64,000 bases of DNA from an uncultured Lachnospiraceae bacterium (GCA_910585465.1 CAJUEW010000017.1:12854-76853); one strand, 5' to 3'; counted from the first letter of the stretch, positions 51,545 to 60,449 are shown. The notes: generated by a model not told the origin, from the sequence alone. Numbers and translations are program-made.

Positions 51545-52317
51545 GCCTGCACCTCCTCTGGCATTTGTTCTGTCTGCAATACCGTAAGGGCGTCTGAAAT
51601 CATTTTATACATCATCTCATTGCTCTGACAGCCCCTATAGATCTGATGAAACACACAGCCATCCTTAATAAAAAGTACACGCCCCGCATGGCTGGCGGCC
51701 TGAATACTATGCGTTACCATCAGAATCGTCTGTCCATCCCGGTTCACTTCTCCAAGAAGGCGAAGAAGCCTGCCTGATGCCCTGGAATCCAGGGCTCCTG
51801 TAGGCTCATCCGCAAACACTATATCAGGCTTTGTAATCAGTGCCCTGCACGCTGCCGCCCTCTGCTTCTGTCCGCCGGATACCTCATAAGGATATTTTTC
51901 CAGAATATCCGATATATCCAGCCGTGCAGCCAAAGGTGTCAGCCGCCCCTCCATCTCCCTGTGATCCATTCCCGCAAGCACCAGGGGCAGAAAAATATTA
52001 TCCTTTAAGGATAAGGTATCCAGAAGATTGAAATCCTGGAAAATAAATCCCAGATGTTCTCTTCGGAATGCGCACAGCTCCTTTTGACGGATTTCTGATA
52101 AATCCTTTCCCCGAAGCAGAATCTGTCCGCTCGTGGCCCTGTCAAGGGAGGCAAGAATATTAAGAAGCGTCGTTTTACCGGAACCGGACTCTCCCATAAT
52201 CGCCACATACTCTCCTTCCTCAACAGAAAAATTTACGTCGCTTAATGCCTGTACCTTCACAGAACCCAATCGGGCAGTATATACTTTTTTTACGTTCTTC
52301 ACTTCCAAAAGCGTCAT
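51541..52317 (-). CDS. Bce-type ABC transporter ATPase
   Basis: The 258-residue ATPase has Walker A Gly-Glu-Ser-Gly-Ser-Gly-Lys-Thr-Thr, signature Val-Ser-Gly-Gly-Gln-Lys-Gln-Arg and Walker B Phe-Ala-Asp-Glu-Pro-Thr-Gly-Ala-Leu-Asp, with the MacB/LolD-like layout of BceA. It is paired with the permease and lies about 100 bases after the kinase gene, behind a region with 21-base-spaced direct repeats. Confidence 0.92.
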   Translation of the reverse strand: MTLLEVKNVKKVYTARLGSVKVQALSDVNFSVEEGEYVAIMGESGSGKTTLLNILASLDRATSGQILLRGKDLSEIRQKELCAFRREHLGFIFQDFNLLDTLSLKDNIFLPLVLAGMDHREMEGRLTPLAARLDISDILEKYPYEVSGGQKQRAAACRALITKPDIVFADEPTGALDSRASGRLLRLLGEVNRDGQTILMVTHSIQAASHAGRVLFIKDGCVFHQIYRGCQSNEMMYKMISDALTVLQTEQMPEEVQA

Positions 52318-52389
52318 TGTTTTATCCTCTCATTTCTTATTCTGTTATCCATTGTAAACAAAAAGGAAATGCTCTGCCATTTATCCGGC

Positions 52390-52419
52390 TTACATTTCCT
52401 TTCCTTCATCTTACATTTC
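52390..52419 (-). promoter_or_regulatory. Direct repeats, candidate response-regulator site for the ABC genes
   Basis: Two copies of TTACATTTC (52390-52398 and 52411-52419) are exactly 21 bases apart, two turns of the helix, on one face of the DNA in front of the ABC genes. OmpR-type regulators often bind such repeats. Confidence 0.5.
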
Positions 52420-52421
52420 TG

Positions 52422-53399
52422 TCACAATCCAATGATCACTTTTGTTCCCTGTCCCATACAGGATTCCACCCGGATCGTATGAGACAGTCTGTCCAGAATC
52501 TGCCTGCACAAATACAGTCCGATGCCGGTGGATTTTTTATCCATTCTTCCGTTGTGCCCGGTGAACCCTCTTTCAAAGATTCTGGGCAAATCCGTTTCGC
52601 TGATTCCAATGCCGGTGTCTTCAATCACCAGAAAGGACGCATATCCATAAACGCGGATTCCCCCGCAAACTGTATACTTCAAGGCATTAGACAAAACCTG
52701 CTCAATTACAAAAGAGAGCCACTTTTCGTCTGTCACGGCCCATAGGGAAAATTCTTCCATAGAAAAAGAAAGACCGCTGCCGATAAACAAAACCGAATAC
52801 TTTTTGACCGCCTGCTTTACAATTCTGTAAATATCGTATTTTTTAAGGAGCAGATCGGAATACATGCTGTCCAGTCTGGCATAATGAAGCGCCATCTCCA
52901 CATACTGTTCAATCTTAAATAACTGTTCCATGGCCTGTCCGGTATTCAACACACTATTATCCTCTTCCTGAAGCAGAAGCCGCATAGCCGCAATGGGAGT
53001 TTTGATCTGATGCGTCCACATGGTATAATAATTTGTCATATCCTTCTTTTTCTGGTCATACTCAGATATCATCAAACGCATTCTTTGATCTGCACTGCGA
53101 ATCATATCCTGATAATATTTTTCCGGCAGAGAGTGAAAAGGCGGAAGATTATCCGCCCTTTCCCCCTCTTTTTGTAATACATTCAGAAGTCCCCTGCATT
53201 TTTTCATATAGTGTACAAAATCCCATATACTAACGCACACACCCGAAAAAGCAATCAGAACCAAAGCATAAGACATATTTTTCACAGACTGCCCATAGCC
53301 GTACAGGCCTGCAACCGCATACAGGATTACCGCAAAAAGTATATAACCCGCAGCCGCCTTCACATGCTCTCTTATATAAGCCTTTACCATCCTTTTCAT
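52422..53399 (-). CDS. BceS-type sensor histidine kinase
   Basis: The 325-residue kinase has two N-terminal helices with almost no extracellular loop, as in intramembrane-sensing kinases. It then has the phospho-acceptor region Thr-His-Gln-Ile-Lys-Thr-Pro-Ile and an ATP-binding HATPase part (Asp-Thr-Gly-Ile-Gly-Ile; Gly-Ile-Gly-Leu-Tyr-Leu). It most likely senses through the adjacent ABC permease. It starts five bases after the regulator gene. Confidence 0.9.
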   Translation of the reverse strand: MKRMVKAYIREHVKAAAGYILFAVILYAVAGLYGYGQSVKNMSYALVLIAFSGVCVSIWDFVHYMKKCRGLLNVLQKEGERADNLPPFHSLPEKYYQDMIRSADQRMRLMISEYDQKKKDMTNYYTMWTHQIKTPIAAMRLLLQEEDNSVLNTGQAMEQLFKIEQYVEMALHYARLDSMYSDLLLKKYDIYRIVKQAVKKYSVLFIGSGLSFSMEEFSLWAVTDEKWLSFVIEQVLSNALKYTVCGGIRVYGYASFLVIEDTGIGISETDLPRIFERGFTGHNGRMDKKSTGIGLYLCRQILDRLSHTIRVESCMGQGTKVIIGL

Positions 53400-53404
53400 G
53401 CTTT

Positions 53405-54094
53405 TTACACGTCCTGCCGTCTGTTAATCTGATAGCCCACACCTTTTTTGGTCTGAATGAAATTCACAAGCCCGACCTCCTCCAGCACCCGTCTTAAGCG
53501 GTTCACATTCACTGTTAAAGTATTATCATCCACAAAGCATTCATCGTCCCACAAACGCTTCATAATGTTTCCCCTTGTCACCGTATTCCCTGCATGCTCA
53601 AACAGAATCTGAAGTATCCGAAATTCATTCTTTGACAGCTCCAGTCTTTTGCCCTCAAAGCTTAAAGACATATCTGCCAGATTCAGAACGGCCCCTCCAC
53701 AGGAAAGAACGGATGAAGCCTGACTTTGAAAAGCATAGGTCCTGCGAAGAATTGCCTGCACCTTCGCTGACAGCACCTCCAGATCAAAGGGCTTGACAAT
53801 AAAATCGTCCCCTCCCATATTTACTGCCATAACAATGTTTATATTATCAGAAGCAGACGATACAAACATAACCGGCACCTGGGAAATCTTCCGAATCTCC
53901 TGGCACCAAAAGTAACCATTGTAAAAAGGAAGCCCAATGTCCATCAGCACAAGCTGCGGCTTAAACCGGATGAAATGATCCAGTACATGATTAAAATCCG
54001 CTGCACATTCCACTTCATATCCCCATTTTCTAAGGTGTCTGCAGATCGTCTCTGATATGATACTGTCATCTTCTACAATTAATATTTTATACAT
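53405..54094 (-). CDS. BceR-type response regulator
   Basis: The 229-residue OmpR-family regulator has an acidic pocket and phospho-acceptor Asp in Leu-Met-Asp-Ile-Gly-Leu-Pro (about residue 54) and a C-terminal winged helix (Thr-Val-Asn-Val-Asn-Arg-Leu-Arg-Arg). Its likely target is the repeat pair before the ABC genes. Its start lies nine bases after the CAP/LRR gene, so it may share that transcript. Confidence 0.92.
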   Translation of the reverse strand: MYKILIVEDDSIISETICRHLRKWGYEVECAADFNHVLDHFIRFKPQLVLMDIGLPFYNGYFWCQEIRKISQVPVMFVSSASDNINIVMAVNMGGDDFIVKPFDLEVLSAKVQAILRRTYAFQSQASSVLSCGGAVLNLADMSLSFEGKRLELSKNEFRILQILFEHAGNTVTRGNIMKRLWDDECFVDDNTLTVNVNRLRRVLEEVGLVNFIQTKKGVGYQINRRQDV

Positions 54095-54102
54095 ATACCT
54101 GA

Positions 54103-55893
54103 TTACTTTGTAACCTTTACCTTGCTTCCCGCTCCCTTTGCCCTGAATATTTTCTTATAGGCTGCCACCTTTTTAGCCGGTACAGTAATCCGGCAGGTAC
54201 TTTTAATCCCTTTAAAGGCATCATTTCCAACCTTTGCTTTTGTAAGCTTCTCCGTTTTCAGCACAATAACCGCCAGCTTTTTATCTTTATAAAAAGCCTT
54301 CTTTCCGATTGATGACAGCTTCTTAGATTTAGCGGTAAAACTCGTCATAGACGTACAGCCGCCGAATGAAGAACTGCCCAGCTCCGTCAGCGCTGCCGAT
54401 GTAAGATTCACCTTTTTTATGGCCTTGCAGCCGTAAAATGCGCTGCTCTCAATCGTCTTTACCTTTGAAAGTGTAACTGTTTTATTCTTGCTTCCAACAG
54501 TGGCAAGCTTTGTACACTTATAAAACGCCTTGCTCTTAATGGAATCTACTCCGCTGCATCCCCTCACAGTGGTAAGCGATGTGCAGCCGTAAAATGCCTG
54601 ACTTCCAATTTTTGTAACATTTTTTCCAATGGTGACATTTTCCAGATTCTTACATGCTTTAAAGGAATTCGGTAAAATTTCCGTTACCTTAACAACAGTC
54701 CCGTCAATAGTAATCGTCGCGGGTACTGAGACGCTTTTCAGCGTCTTCCTGGAAGGCCCTGATACGGCTGCCGTATACCTTCCGGCTTCCGCAGAAGTAA
54801 TTTTATATTTCACATTAGAGACTGTATGTATGGAGTCCTTTTTAGGTCCGGATACCGGATCGTCCGGTTTCTGATCATCAGTCTCGCTTCCACCGTCTCC
54901 GCCATTTTCATTTCCGCCGTCTCCGTCTCCATTGCCTCCATTTCCGCTTCCTTCCCCGGAAGGATCACTGCCCGGATCTGAATTGTCTCCCGCGTCAGCC
55001 TTTACTGTCACCGGTATGGTAACCGTCTTTTCCAATACTGTGACTGTCAGTTCTGTGGAACCGGCTTTCTTGCCGACAAGCCTGCCGCCTGCAACAGAAG
55101 CGAATCCCTCGTCCGCAACCTTCCACGAATATGGCAGCTCAATCTGCTTATCCGAGTTTGAAGGCCAGCTTCCCGACATCCGGATGCTTATTGTGAGCTT
55201 CGGCAGATCCGCAGTCCCGCCGCTGGAAAGAGTCAGGGACTTTACAGAAGGAGTCAGAGTTACATTGGTAATAGCCGATCTCAGAAGCTCCAGCTCCACC
55301 AATGTCTCTGAATCATTGGCTGCTGCTGCAGACGTACTGCCTGCCGGTGAACGAAACTCCTGCACCCAATAGTGATAGCCGTTGTAATATACATGCCCGA
55401 TACCAACTGCCTCAAAATTATTCAGCATATTCCGGCGGTGTCCCTGACCGTTATATTTTTCATTCGTTTCCTGCCATGCCTGAAAAACCGCCGACGCCGT
55501 CTTATAGCCTGCCGCAATATTCTCTCCCCGGCGGTTTCCTGTATAGGCGGTAAAGCACGTCTGCCCATTGGGCCTGGTATGTGAATAGGAAACAGCTATC
55601 TCTGCTGCGCGCAGCATGGCTGCTTTTTCCAGCTCATAATCATAGACCAGCGGAGCACTGTTGTATTTTATCTTCTCCGTATTGTTCTCATTCCACGCCC
55701 AGGCATCAGCTCCTGTGCGGAAATCATTGATCATGCCCAGCATGCTTCTGGCCTCTGACTGTCCGTACTGCACTCTCACCTTCGCATTCACCGTTCCTGT
55801 GCCCTCTGCTGCCGACACCCCTTCGACATTCACAGAAAAGCCCAGTATCACTGCAAGCATGACTGCAAGATAGTATTTTACTTTACTTTTCAT
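54103..55893 (-). CDS. Secreted CAP-domain protein with Ig-like and BspA-type leucine-rich repeats
   Basis: The 596-residue protein has a signal peptide, then a CAP/SCP domain (about 45-190) with His-Thr-Arg, Gly-Glu-Asn-Ile-Ala-Ala-Gly and Gly-His-Arg-Arg-Asn-Met-Leu. A Big-type domain (about 210-300), an acidic Gly/Asp/Asn-rich linker (about 303-345) and a BspA-like LRR tail (Gly-Ser-Gln-Ala-Phe-Tyr-Gly-Cys-Thr-Ser-Leu) follow. CAP proteins are extracellular with uncertain chemistry. Placed immediately before the Bce two-component genes. Confidence 0.88.
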   Translation of the reverse strand: MKSKVKYYLAVMLAVILGFSVNVEGVSAAEGTGTVNAKVRVQYGQSEARSMLGMINDFRTGADAWAWNENNTEKIKYNSAPLVYDYELEKAAMLRAAEIAVSYSHTRPNGQTCFTAYTGNRRGENIAAGYKTASAVFQAWQETNEKYNGQGHRRNMLNNFEAVGIGHVYYNGYHYWVQEFRSPAGSTSAAAANDSETLVELELLRSAITNVTLTPSVKSLTLSSGGTADLPKLTISIRMSGSWPSNSDKQIELPYSWKVADEGFASVAGGRLVGKKAGSTELTVTVLEKTVTIPVTVKADAGDNSDPGSDPSGEGSGNGGNGDGDGGNENGGDGGSETDDQKPDDPVSGPKKDSIHTVSNVKYKITSAEAGRYTAAVSGPSRKTLKSVSVPATITIDGTVVKVTEILPNSFKACKNLENVTIGKNVTKIGSQAFYGCTSLTTVRGCSGVDSIKSKAFYKCTKLATVGSKNKTVTLSKVKTIESSAFYGCKAIKKVNLTSAALTELGSSSFGGCTSMTSFTAKSKKLSSIGKKAFYKDKKLAVIVLKTEKLTKAKVGNDAFKGIKSTCRITVPAKKVAAYKKIFRAKGAGSKVKVTK

Positions 55894-56255
55894 TTTTGCG
55901 TCCCTCCATTAAAAGTTTTTAATTATTTTCTGATTATATCATGAAAAATAATCCTGTGTATAGAAATTTCCCATTTTGGCTTCCGCATCTTCTCCTGTTT
56001 TACCATAACTGCTCATTCATACCGCCTGAATCCGTCAAAAAATGCTTCTGATTTTTCGTTTTTCTTTCATATTTTTAGAAATCCTTAATTCCGACGCCAT
56101 ACTTTGGTCACAATTCCCTGTTATAGTATTACTTGTAACAGAAACACATCAGTATTTCATTCATAACACTTTAGGGGGCTCGAAGGAGTCCCCACTCCCT
56201 CGAAAAATTAAGAACCGTGCGCTTACACGGTTCTTTTTATCTGCCTCTGCTCCCT
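55894..56255. other. Intergenic region with a possible small transcript
   Basis: Between the CAP and pyruvate kinase genes, a hairpin-forming segment (56173-56192) and the strong terminator at 56211-56238 sit in an order that could end a short plus-strand RNA. A weak promoter (TTGGTC ... TATTAC near 56102) precedes it. No coding frame with a ribosome site was found. Confidence 0.3.
56211..56238 (+). terminator. Terminator downstream of pyruvate kinase, possibly bidirectional
   Basis: A perfect nine-base stem (56211-56219 with 56226-56234) is followed by TTTTT on the plus strand; on the minus strand, after pyruvate kinase, the tail is TTAATTTTT. Confidence 0.75.
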
Positions 56256-57701
56256 TCAACACGATTCTGTAATCTCCACTACCCTCATAATGTTTGTATG
56301 CTGAGAGGCTTCCGTTTTATTCAGATCATGTACAATCCCCGCAGTTGCCACTATTAAATCCCCTTCAGCTACAATACCCTTTTGTTCCAATAGCTCCAGG
56401 GAGGAATAAATCAGAATATCTGTGGATTCCGCCCGCTTTGCCTGAAAGGGCAAAACCCCCCAGAAGAGCTGCATCTGCCTCACCACCTGGGCATCCGGAG
56501 ACAGGCCGATAATTGGTGTCTCCGGCCTCCATTTGGACAACATCCATGCAGTAAATCCGCTCATGCTTGGAGCCACAATTACTTTGGCATGCAAATCGTG
56601 GGCAGTAGACACAGAAGAATAACATACCGCATTGGAAACACTGCACAGATTTTCCTGACTGATTCGTCTTTTTTTATAAAAACATTTATCCAGATGCTCT
56701 TCTGTATCTCTGCAGATCTGTGCCATTATTTTCAGGGCCTCCACCGGATACTTTCCCATGGCCGTTTCCCCGGAAAGCATGACTGCATCTGCCCCTTCAT
56801 AAACTGCATTCGCCACATCCGTCACCTCTGCACGGGTCGGGCGCGGATTGCGAATCATGGAATCCAGCATCTGAGTTGCCACAATCACTGTCTTACAGGT
56901 AATATTGCATTTACAAATTACTGTTTTCTGTATATAGGGAAGCTTTTGAGGAGGGATTTCCACGCCAAGATCCCCTCTTGCCACCATAATCCCATCACTT
57001 TCCCGGATAATCTCATCCAGATTTTCAATTCCCTCTTCATTTTCGATTTTAGCAATGATCTTTATCCGGGAATCTGCTTCCTTCAGCATCTGCCGGATTT
57101 CCCGTATCACATCTGCATTTCTCACAAAGGAAGCAGCGATAAAGTCAAAGCCCTGCTCGATACCAAAACGAATATCACTTCTGTCCTTTTCTGTCAGCCC
57201 CGGCAGATCAATTTTGGTCTTAGGTACATTAACCCCTTTTCTCTGCCCCAGCTCCCCTCCACTGACCACCCGGCAGTACAGCTCCGTATCCTCTATTTTT
57301 TCAATCTTAAGATCTATCAGTCCATCATCTATCAAAATATGAGTTCCCGGATGTACGCATGCGGGCAGTCCTTCATAATTTACTTGGCAGATCTGTTCGC
57401 CTCCTTCCACCTCCCGGGTAGTCAGAATATACGGCATTCCATCCTTCAGCATGACTTTCTTTCCGTCTTTCAGCAAACCTGTCCGAATCTCCGGGCCTCT
57501 TGTATCCAGCAGCGCCGCAATAGGCAGACCCAATTCGTCGCGGACACTTTTCAGCAGATCCAGTCTGTTTTTCTGCTCTATATAATCTCCGTGAGAAAAA
57601 TTGAATCTTGCCACATCCATGCCATGCAGGGCAAGCCTTGTCAATATTTCCCGGTTATCAGTATTCGGCCCCATAGTACAGATAATTTTTGTTTTTTTCA
57701 T
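56256..57701 (-). CDS. pyk: Pyruvate kinase
   Basis: The 481-residue protein has the standard pyruvate kinase length without the extra C-terminal PEP-utiliser domain found in some Firmicutes. Marks include Lys-Ile-Ile-Cys-Thr-Met-Gly-Pro, Leu-Asp-Thr-Arg-Gly-Pro-Glu-Ile-Arg-Thr-Gly, Ile-Ala-Lys-Ile-Glu-Asn-Glu-Glu-Gly and Met-Val-Ala-Arg-Gly-Asp-Leu-Gly-Val-Glu. It makes pyruvate and ATP from phosphoenolpyruvate and ADP. It stands alone. Confidence 0.97.
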   Translation of the reverse strand: MKKTKIICTMGPNTDNREILTRLALHGMDVARFNFSHGDYIEQKNRLDLLKSVRDELGLPIAALLDTRGPEIRTGLLKDGKKVMLKDGMPYILTTREVEGGEQICQVNYEGLPACVHPGTHILIDDGLIDLKIEKIEDTELYCRVVSGGELGQRKGVNVPKTKIDLPGLTEKDRSDIRFGIEQGFDFIAASFVRNADVIREIRQMLKEADSRIKIIAKIENEEGIENLDEIIRESDGIMVARGDLGVEIPPQKLPYIQKTVICKCNITCKTVIVATQMLDSMIRNPRPTRAEVTDVANAVYEGADAVMLSGETAMGKYPVEALKIMAQICRDTEEHLDKCFYKKRRISQENLCSVSNAVCYSSVSTAHDLHAKVIVAPSMSGFTAWMLSKWRPETPIIGLSPDAQVVRQMQLFWGVLPFQAKRAESTDILIYSSLELLEQKGIVAEGDLIVATAGIVHDLNKTEASQHTNIMRVVEITESC

Positions 57702-58012
57702 AATTTTATATTCCTTTCTATGCTCTCCCCGGCTCTGTGCAGCCCCTGAGCCATACTTGCAAGCACGTCTGTTCGTAAAAAATAAGGCCGCCAGAACTCT
57801 GACAGACCGTTCAAGAGAGGGGACTTATCTAATTCAAATATTATAAATCAAGATACAAATATTTTTTATATTTAAAGTATACCCAGCTTAAGCGGAATCA
57901 ATAACTATCGTTTTACAAAATTCATTTCAAAATCGTCTGTCCGGCAGGATATAAAATTATCAGGATGAATTTAGGGGGAGGAATTTCCAAAACTTATATA
58001 AAAAAAAAGCTA
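57702..58012. other. Intergenic region before pyruvate kinase
   Basis: AT-rich and presumably holding the pyk promoter (a TATAAT word occurs near 57840), it shows no gene, RNA motif or repeat that I can support. Confidence 0.4.
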
Positions 58013-58354
58013 TCATAATACAGCTCTTATCCGAAATGCCATAACTGCTATAAACTCCCCGGCTGATGGCTTCTTGACTGCTGAACAGCCGGAAACTTCC
58101 CGAAACAATTCCCGATCTCTTTCCCACAATACGGAAAGCAGAAACCGTATGCTGCGTTCTGCAGCGCACCAGCTAACATGGTAATGCCTTCCGATTTCCG
58201 GATAAAGCTCTTTTGTCACTGCCAGCAGGCGGCTGGGATTCTCGGCAGCCAAAACTATTCCATATGCCGCATAATGAAATCCATTATAATTTGGCGTGGC
58301 TCCTAATTTTATCAGATATTGGCTGGCCATCCACATATATGATTTATTATTCAT
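58013..58354 (-). CDS. Stand-alone Spo0A-C-like DNA-binding protein
   Basis: The 113-residue protein resembles only the C-terminal DNA-binding domain of Spo0A: Leu-Ile-Lys-Leu-Gly-Ala-Thr-Pro-Asn-Tyr-Asn-Gly-Phe-His-Tyr, Val-Thr-Lys-Glu-Leu-Tyr-Pro-Glu-Ile-Gly-Arg-His-Tyr and Ala-Glu-Arg-Ser-Ile-Arg-Phe-Leu-Leu. There is no receiver domain, so it is not a phosphorelay target. It overlaps the HTH gene by eight bases, implying co-translation. It may compete at or modify Spo0A boxes (inference). Confidence 0.75.
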   Translation of the reverse strand: MNNKSYMWMASQYLIKLGATPNYNGFHYAAYGIVLAAENPSRLLAVTKELYPEIGRHYHVSWCAAERSIRFLLSVLWERDRELFREVSGCSAVKKPSAGEFIAVMAFRIRAVL

Positions 58355-58607
58355 CCTCTATCTCCTCATTCAACAGCTCGTCCAGTTCTTCCAAAAGCGA
58401 CAGCGCCTCTTCTCTTGAAAGCATAAGAAAATAAAAGATAACTGTAACAGCAGAAAATCCATACTTCCCATGCTCCTGATCAAAATATGATCTGGGAGCA
58501 ACGTGAAGCAGCTCCGCCATCTGTTCCTGAGTATAGGCTCTGACATTCCGGAAATCATGAATCTGAACCCGTATAAACTCCTGAAACATTTTCTTCTTAT
58601 GTTCCAT
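58347..58607 (-). CDS. XRE-type helix-turn-helix protein
   Basis: The 86-residue protein has a Cro/C1-type helix-turn-helix (about 10-50, Thr-Gln-Glu-Gln-Met-Ala-Glu-Leu-Leu-His-Val-Ala-Pro-Arg-Ser-Tyr) and an acidic C-terminal helix. It follows an AGGAGGG site and overlaps the Spo0A-C-like gene. A palindrome in its leader may be its own operator. Confidence 0.8.
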   Translation of the reverse strand: MEHKKKMFQEFIRVQIHDFRNVRAYTQEQMAELLHVAPRSYFDQEHGKYGFSAVTVIFYFLMLSREEALSLLEELDELLNEEIEDE

Positions 58608-58675
58608 AGTAATCCCTCCTGTATATATAACGCTCCCCAGGAAAATTTTACCTTTTATTGCAGATTACCAACCAC

Positions 58676-58687
58676 GAGGTAAACCTC
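58676..58687. promoter_or_regulatory. Palindrome in the leader of the XRE/Spo0A-C operon
   Basis: A perfect GAGGT-AA-ACCTC palindrome lies about 70 bases before the XRE start and about 40 bases downstream of the likely -10. Autoregulation by the XRE protein is a guess. Confidence 0.4.
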
Positions 58688-58727
58688 AGAAAATACAAAA
58701 TAAACAGAATATCATTGGAGGCCGGAA

Positions 58728-58736
58728 ATTATACCA
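58728..58736 (-). promoter_or_regulatory. Extended -10 promoter of the XRE/Spo0A-C operon
   Basis: The minus strand reads TGGTATAAT, an extended -10 (TGn plus TATAAT). No good -35 is visible. The leader would be about 120 bases long. Confidence 0.45.
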
Positions 58737-58807
58737 GAAACAGAGAATAATGATTTTATATAAAGATATTTACAAATATGAACCTAAGAAATGAATTGTA
58801 CTAAAAA

Positions 58808-58928
58808 AATAAAGGGTCCCCGGAATTTCCGGAAACCCTTTATTTTCAAGCTTATGCCTTAAAACATGAGACGGGATTTGAATCCGCGGCTCTTGCCCTG
58901 CCAAGGCGGTATGCCTTTCCTCATACGG
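58808..58928 (-). pseudogene. Degenerate tRNA-Gly copy with its terminator
   Basis: The segment aligns along its length with 63655-63782. The terminator hairpin (58814-58838), the spacer TTTATTTTCAAGCTT and the T-arm (GATTCAAATCC on the minus strand) are clearly the same. The anticodon arm reads CCTTGGCAGGG instead of CCTTGCCAAGG and the D-arm has decayed. The acceptor stem (58864-58870 with 58922-58928) pairs only with G-U wobbles. It is a decayed duplicate of the tRNA-Gly(GCC) unit on the far side of the bgl operon. Confidence 0.7.
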
Positions 58929-59011
58929 TTTTTTATTGTTACAGGATCCTTCAAGTAAAGGAAATATTGTTTTTCTTGTTTTATGCTTTTTTGCAGAAAA
59001 CCTGCCGGACT

Positions 59012-60430
59012 TTATTTACTCATCTTATTAATCAGCTCCTGATACCAGTAGAAGCTGTCCTTACGGATCCGCTCATACGTTCCGCTTCCATCGTCCTTCT
59101 TATCCACATAGATAAATCCGTAACGCTTGCGCATCTCGCCGGTTCCAAAGGATACCGGATCGATGCATCCCCATACGGTATATCCCAGAAGATCCACGCC
59201 GTCTTCTTCTACCGCTTTCACCATCTCCCGGATGTGATCGCTCAGATATTCTATCCGGTTCTGGTCATGGATCTGTCCATCCTCCATGACGTCTTCAAAG
59301 CCGAATCCGTTCTCCACTACAAAAAGCGGCACCTCATACCGGTCATAATACTGATTCAGAATATACCGGAGGCCTTTAGGATCGATGGCCCAGCCCCAGG
59401 GCGTCATCGGCAGATACGGATTCTCCACCGTGTCCGTGCCCGCCGCCAGGTCGTCACCCAGCTTCTTCACCTTCGGATCCGCACTGATCGCACTGCTCAG
59501 ATAGTAGCTGAACCCGATATAGTCCACACAGCCTTTCCGAATGATCTCCAGATCTTCTTTGGTAATATCCAGCTGATAGCCAAGACGCTCCCATTCCTTC
59601 TTCACATAAGCAGGATAATGTCCTCTTGCATGGACATCCGCAAAGAAGAGGTTCTTACGGTCCTCTCTCTGAGCCAGCAATACATCATCCGGATGGCAGC
59701 TGTATGCATAGACCGGAGTCGCTGCTACCATACAGCCGATCATAAAATCCGGATTGATCTCATGCCCCATCCGGACCACCTCCGCACTGGCCACAAATTC
59801 ATAGTGCGCTGCCTGATAGACAGTCTTCAGCCGGTCTTCTCCCTCTTCAAAAAGGATTCCGGAATTGGTAAAAGCATAAATATTATTTGTCAGGATCATC
59901 TGATTGTTGATCTCATTGAAGGTCATCCAGTATTTGACCTTCTCCTTATACCGCTCCATCACGGTCTGTGCGAACCGGATAAAGTGCCCAATCATCTCCC
60001 GGCTCCTCCAGCCGCCGCATTTCTTCACCAGTTCATACGGCATCTCGAAATGCGAAAGCGTAATGACCGGTTCGATCTGGTACTTATGCAGTTCGTCAAA
60101 CAGATCATCATAGAACCGAAGTCCCTCTTCATTGGGTGTTTCTTCATCCCCCTGCGGGAAAATCCGGCTCCAGGCGATGCTGGTCCGAAAACACTTGAAG
60201 CCCATCTCGGCAAACAGACGAATGTCTTCTTTATAATGCTCATAGAACCGAATCCCTTCATGATTTGGATAATATTCTCCTTCCAGGACTCCGGCTGTAA
60301 TTCTGCGCGCCTGTTCACGGCTGCCTGCAGTCATCACATCCGCAATGCTTAAGCCCTTTCCTCCCGTCTGATACGCTCCCTCTACCTGATGAGCGGCCAC
60401 CGCGCCGCCCCACAGAAAATCTTTTCTCAT
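59012..60430 (-). CDS. bglA: 6-phospho-beta-glucosidase (GH1)
   Basis: The 472-residue GH1 enzyme has the acid/base Glu in Thr-Phe-Asn-Glu-Ile-Asn and the nucleophile Glu in Phe-Val-Val-Glu-Asn-Gly-Phe-Gly; the start Phe-Leu-Trp-Gly-Gly-Ala-Val-Ala-Ala-His-Gln is family-typical. It cleaves the 6-phospho-beta-glucosides delivered by the PTS carrier whose gene is 20 bases upstream. Last gene of bglGFA. Confidence 0.95.
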   Translation of the reverse strand: MRKDFLWGGAVAAHQVEGAYQTGGKGLSIADVMTAGSREQARRITAGVLEGEYYPNHEGIRFYEHYKEDIRLFAEMGFKCFRTSIAWSRIFPQGDEETPNEEGLRFYDDLFDELHKYQIEPVITLSHFEMPYELVKKCGGWRSREMIGHFIRFAQTVMERYKEKVKYWMTFNEINNQMILTNNIYAFTNSGILFEEGEDRLKTVYQAAHYEFVASAEVVRMGHEINPDFMIGCMVAATPVYAYSCHPDDVLLAQREDRKNLFFADVHARGHYPAYVKKEWERLGYQLDITKEDLEIIRKGCVDYIGFSYYLSSAISADPKVKKLGDDLAAGTDTVENPYLPMTPWGWAIDPKGLRYILNQYYDRYEVPLFVVENGFGFEDVMEDGQIHDQNRIEYLSDHIREMVKAVEEDGVDLLGYTVWGCIDPVSFGTGEMRKRYGFIYVDKKDDGSGTYERIRKDSFYWYQELINKMSK

Positions 60431-60449
60431 ATCGGCAACCTCCTATGCT

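Noticed and set aside
56589..57749. A 386-codon plus-strand open frame
   Set aside because: Antisense of pyruvate kinase with no recognisable protein features.
57998..58020. Terminator directly at the end of the Spo0A-C-like gene
   Set aside because: There is a run of nine T residues on the minus strand, but the stem is only four base pairs.
58967..60352. A 461-codon plus-strand open frame
   Set aside because: It is the antisense of bglA; it lacks a ribosome site and has a composition typical of a shadow frame, while the opposite strand has a clear GH1 enzyme.
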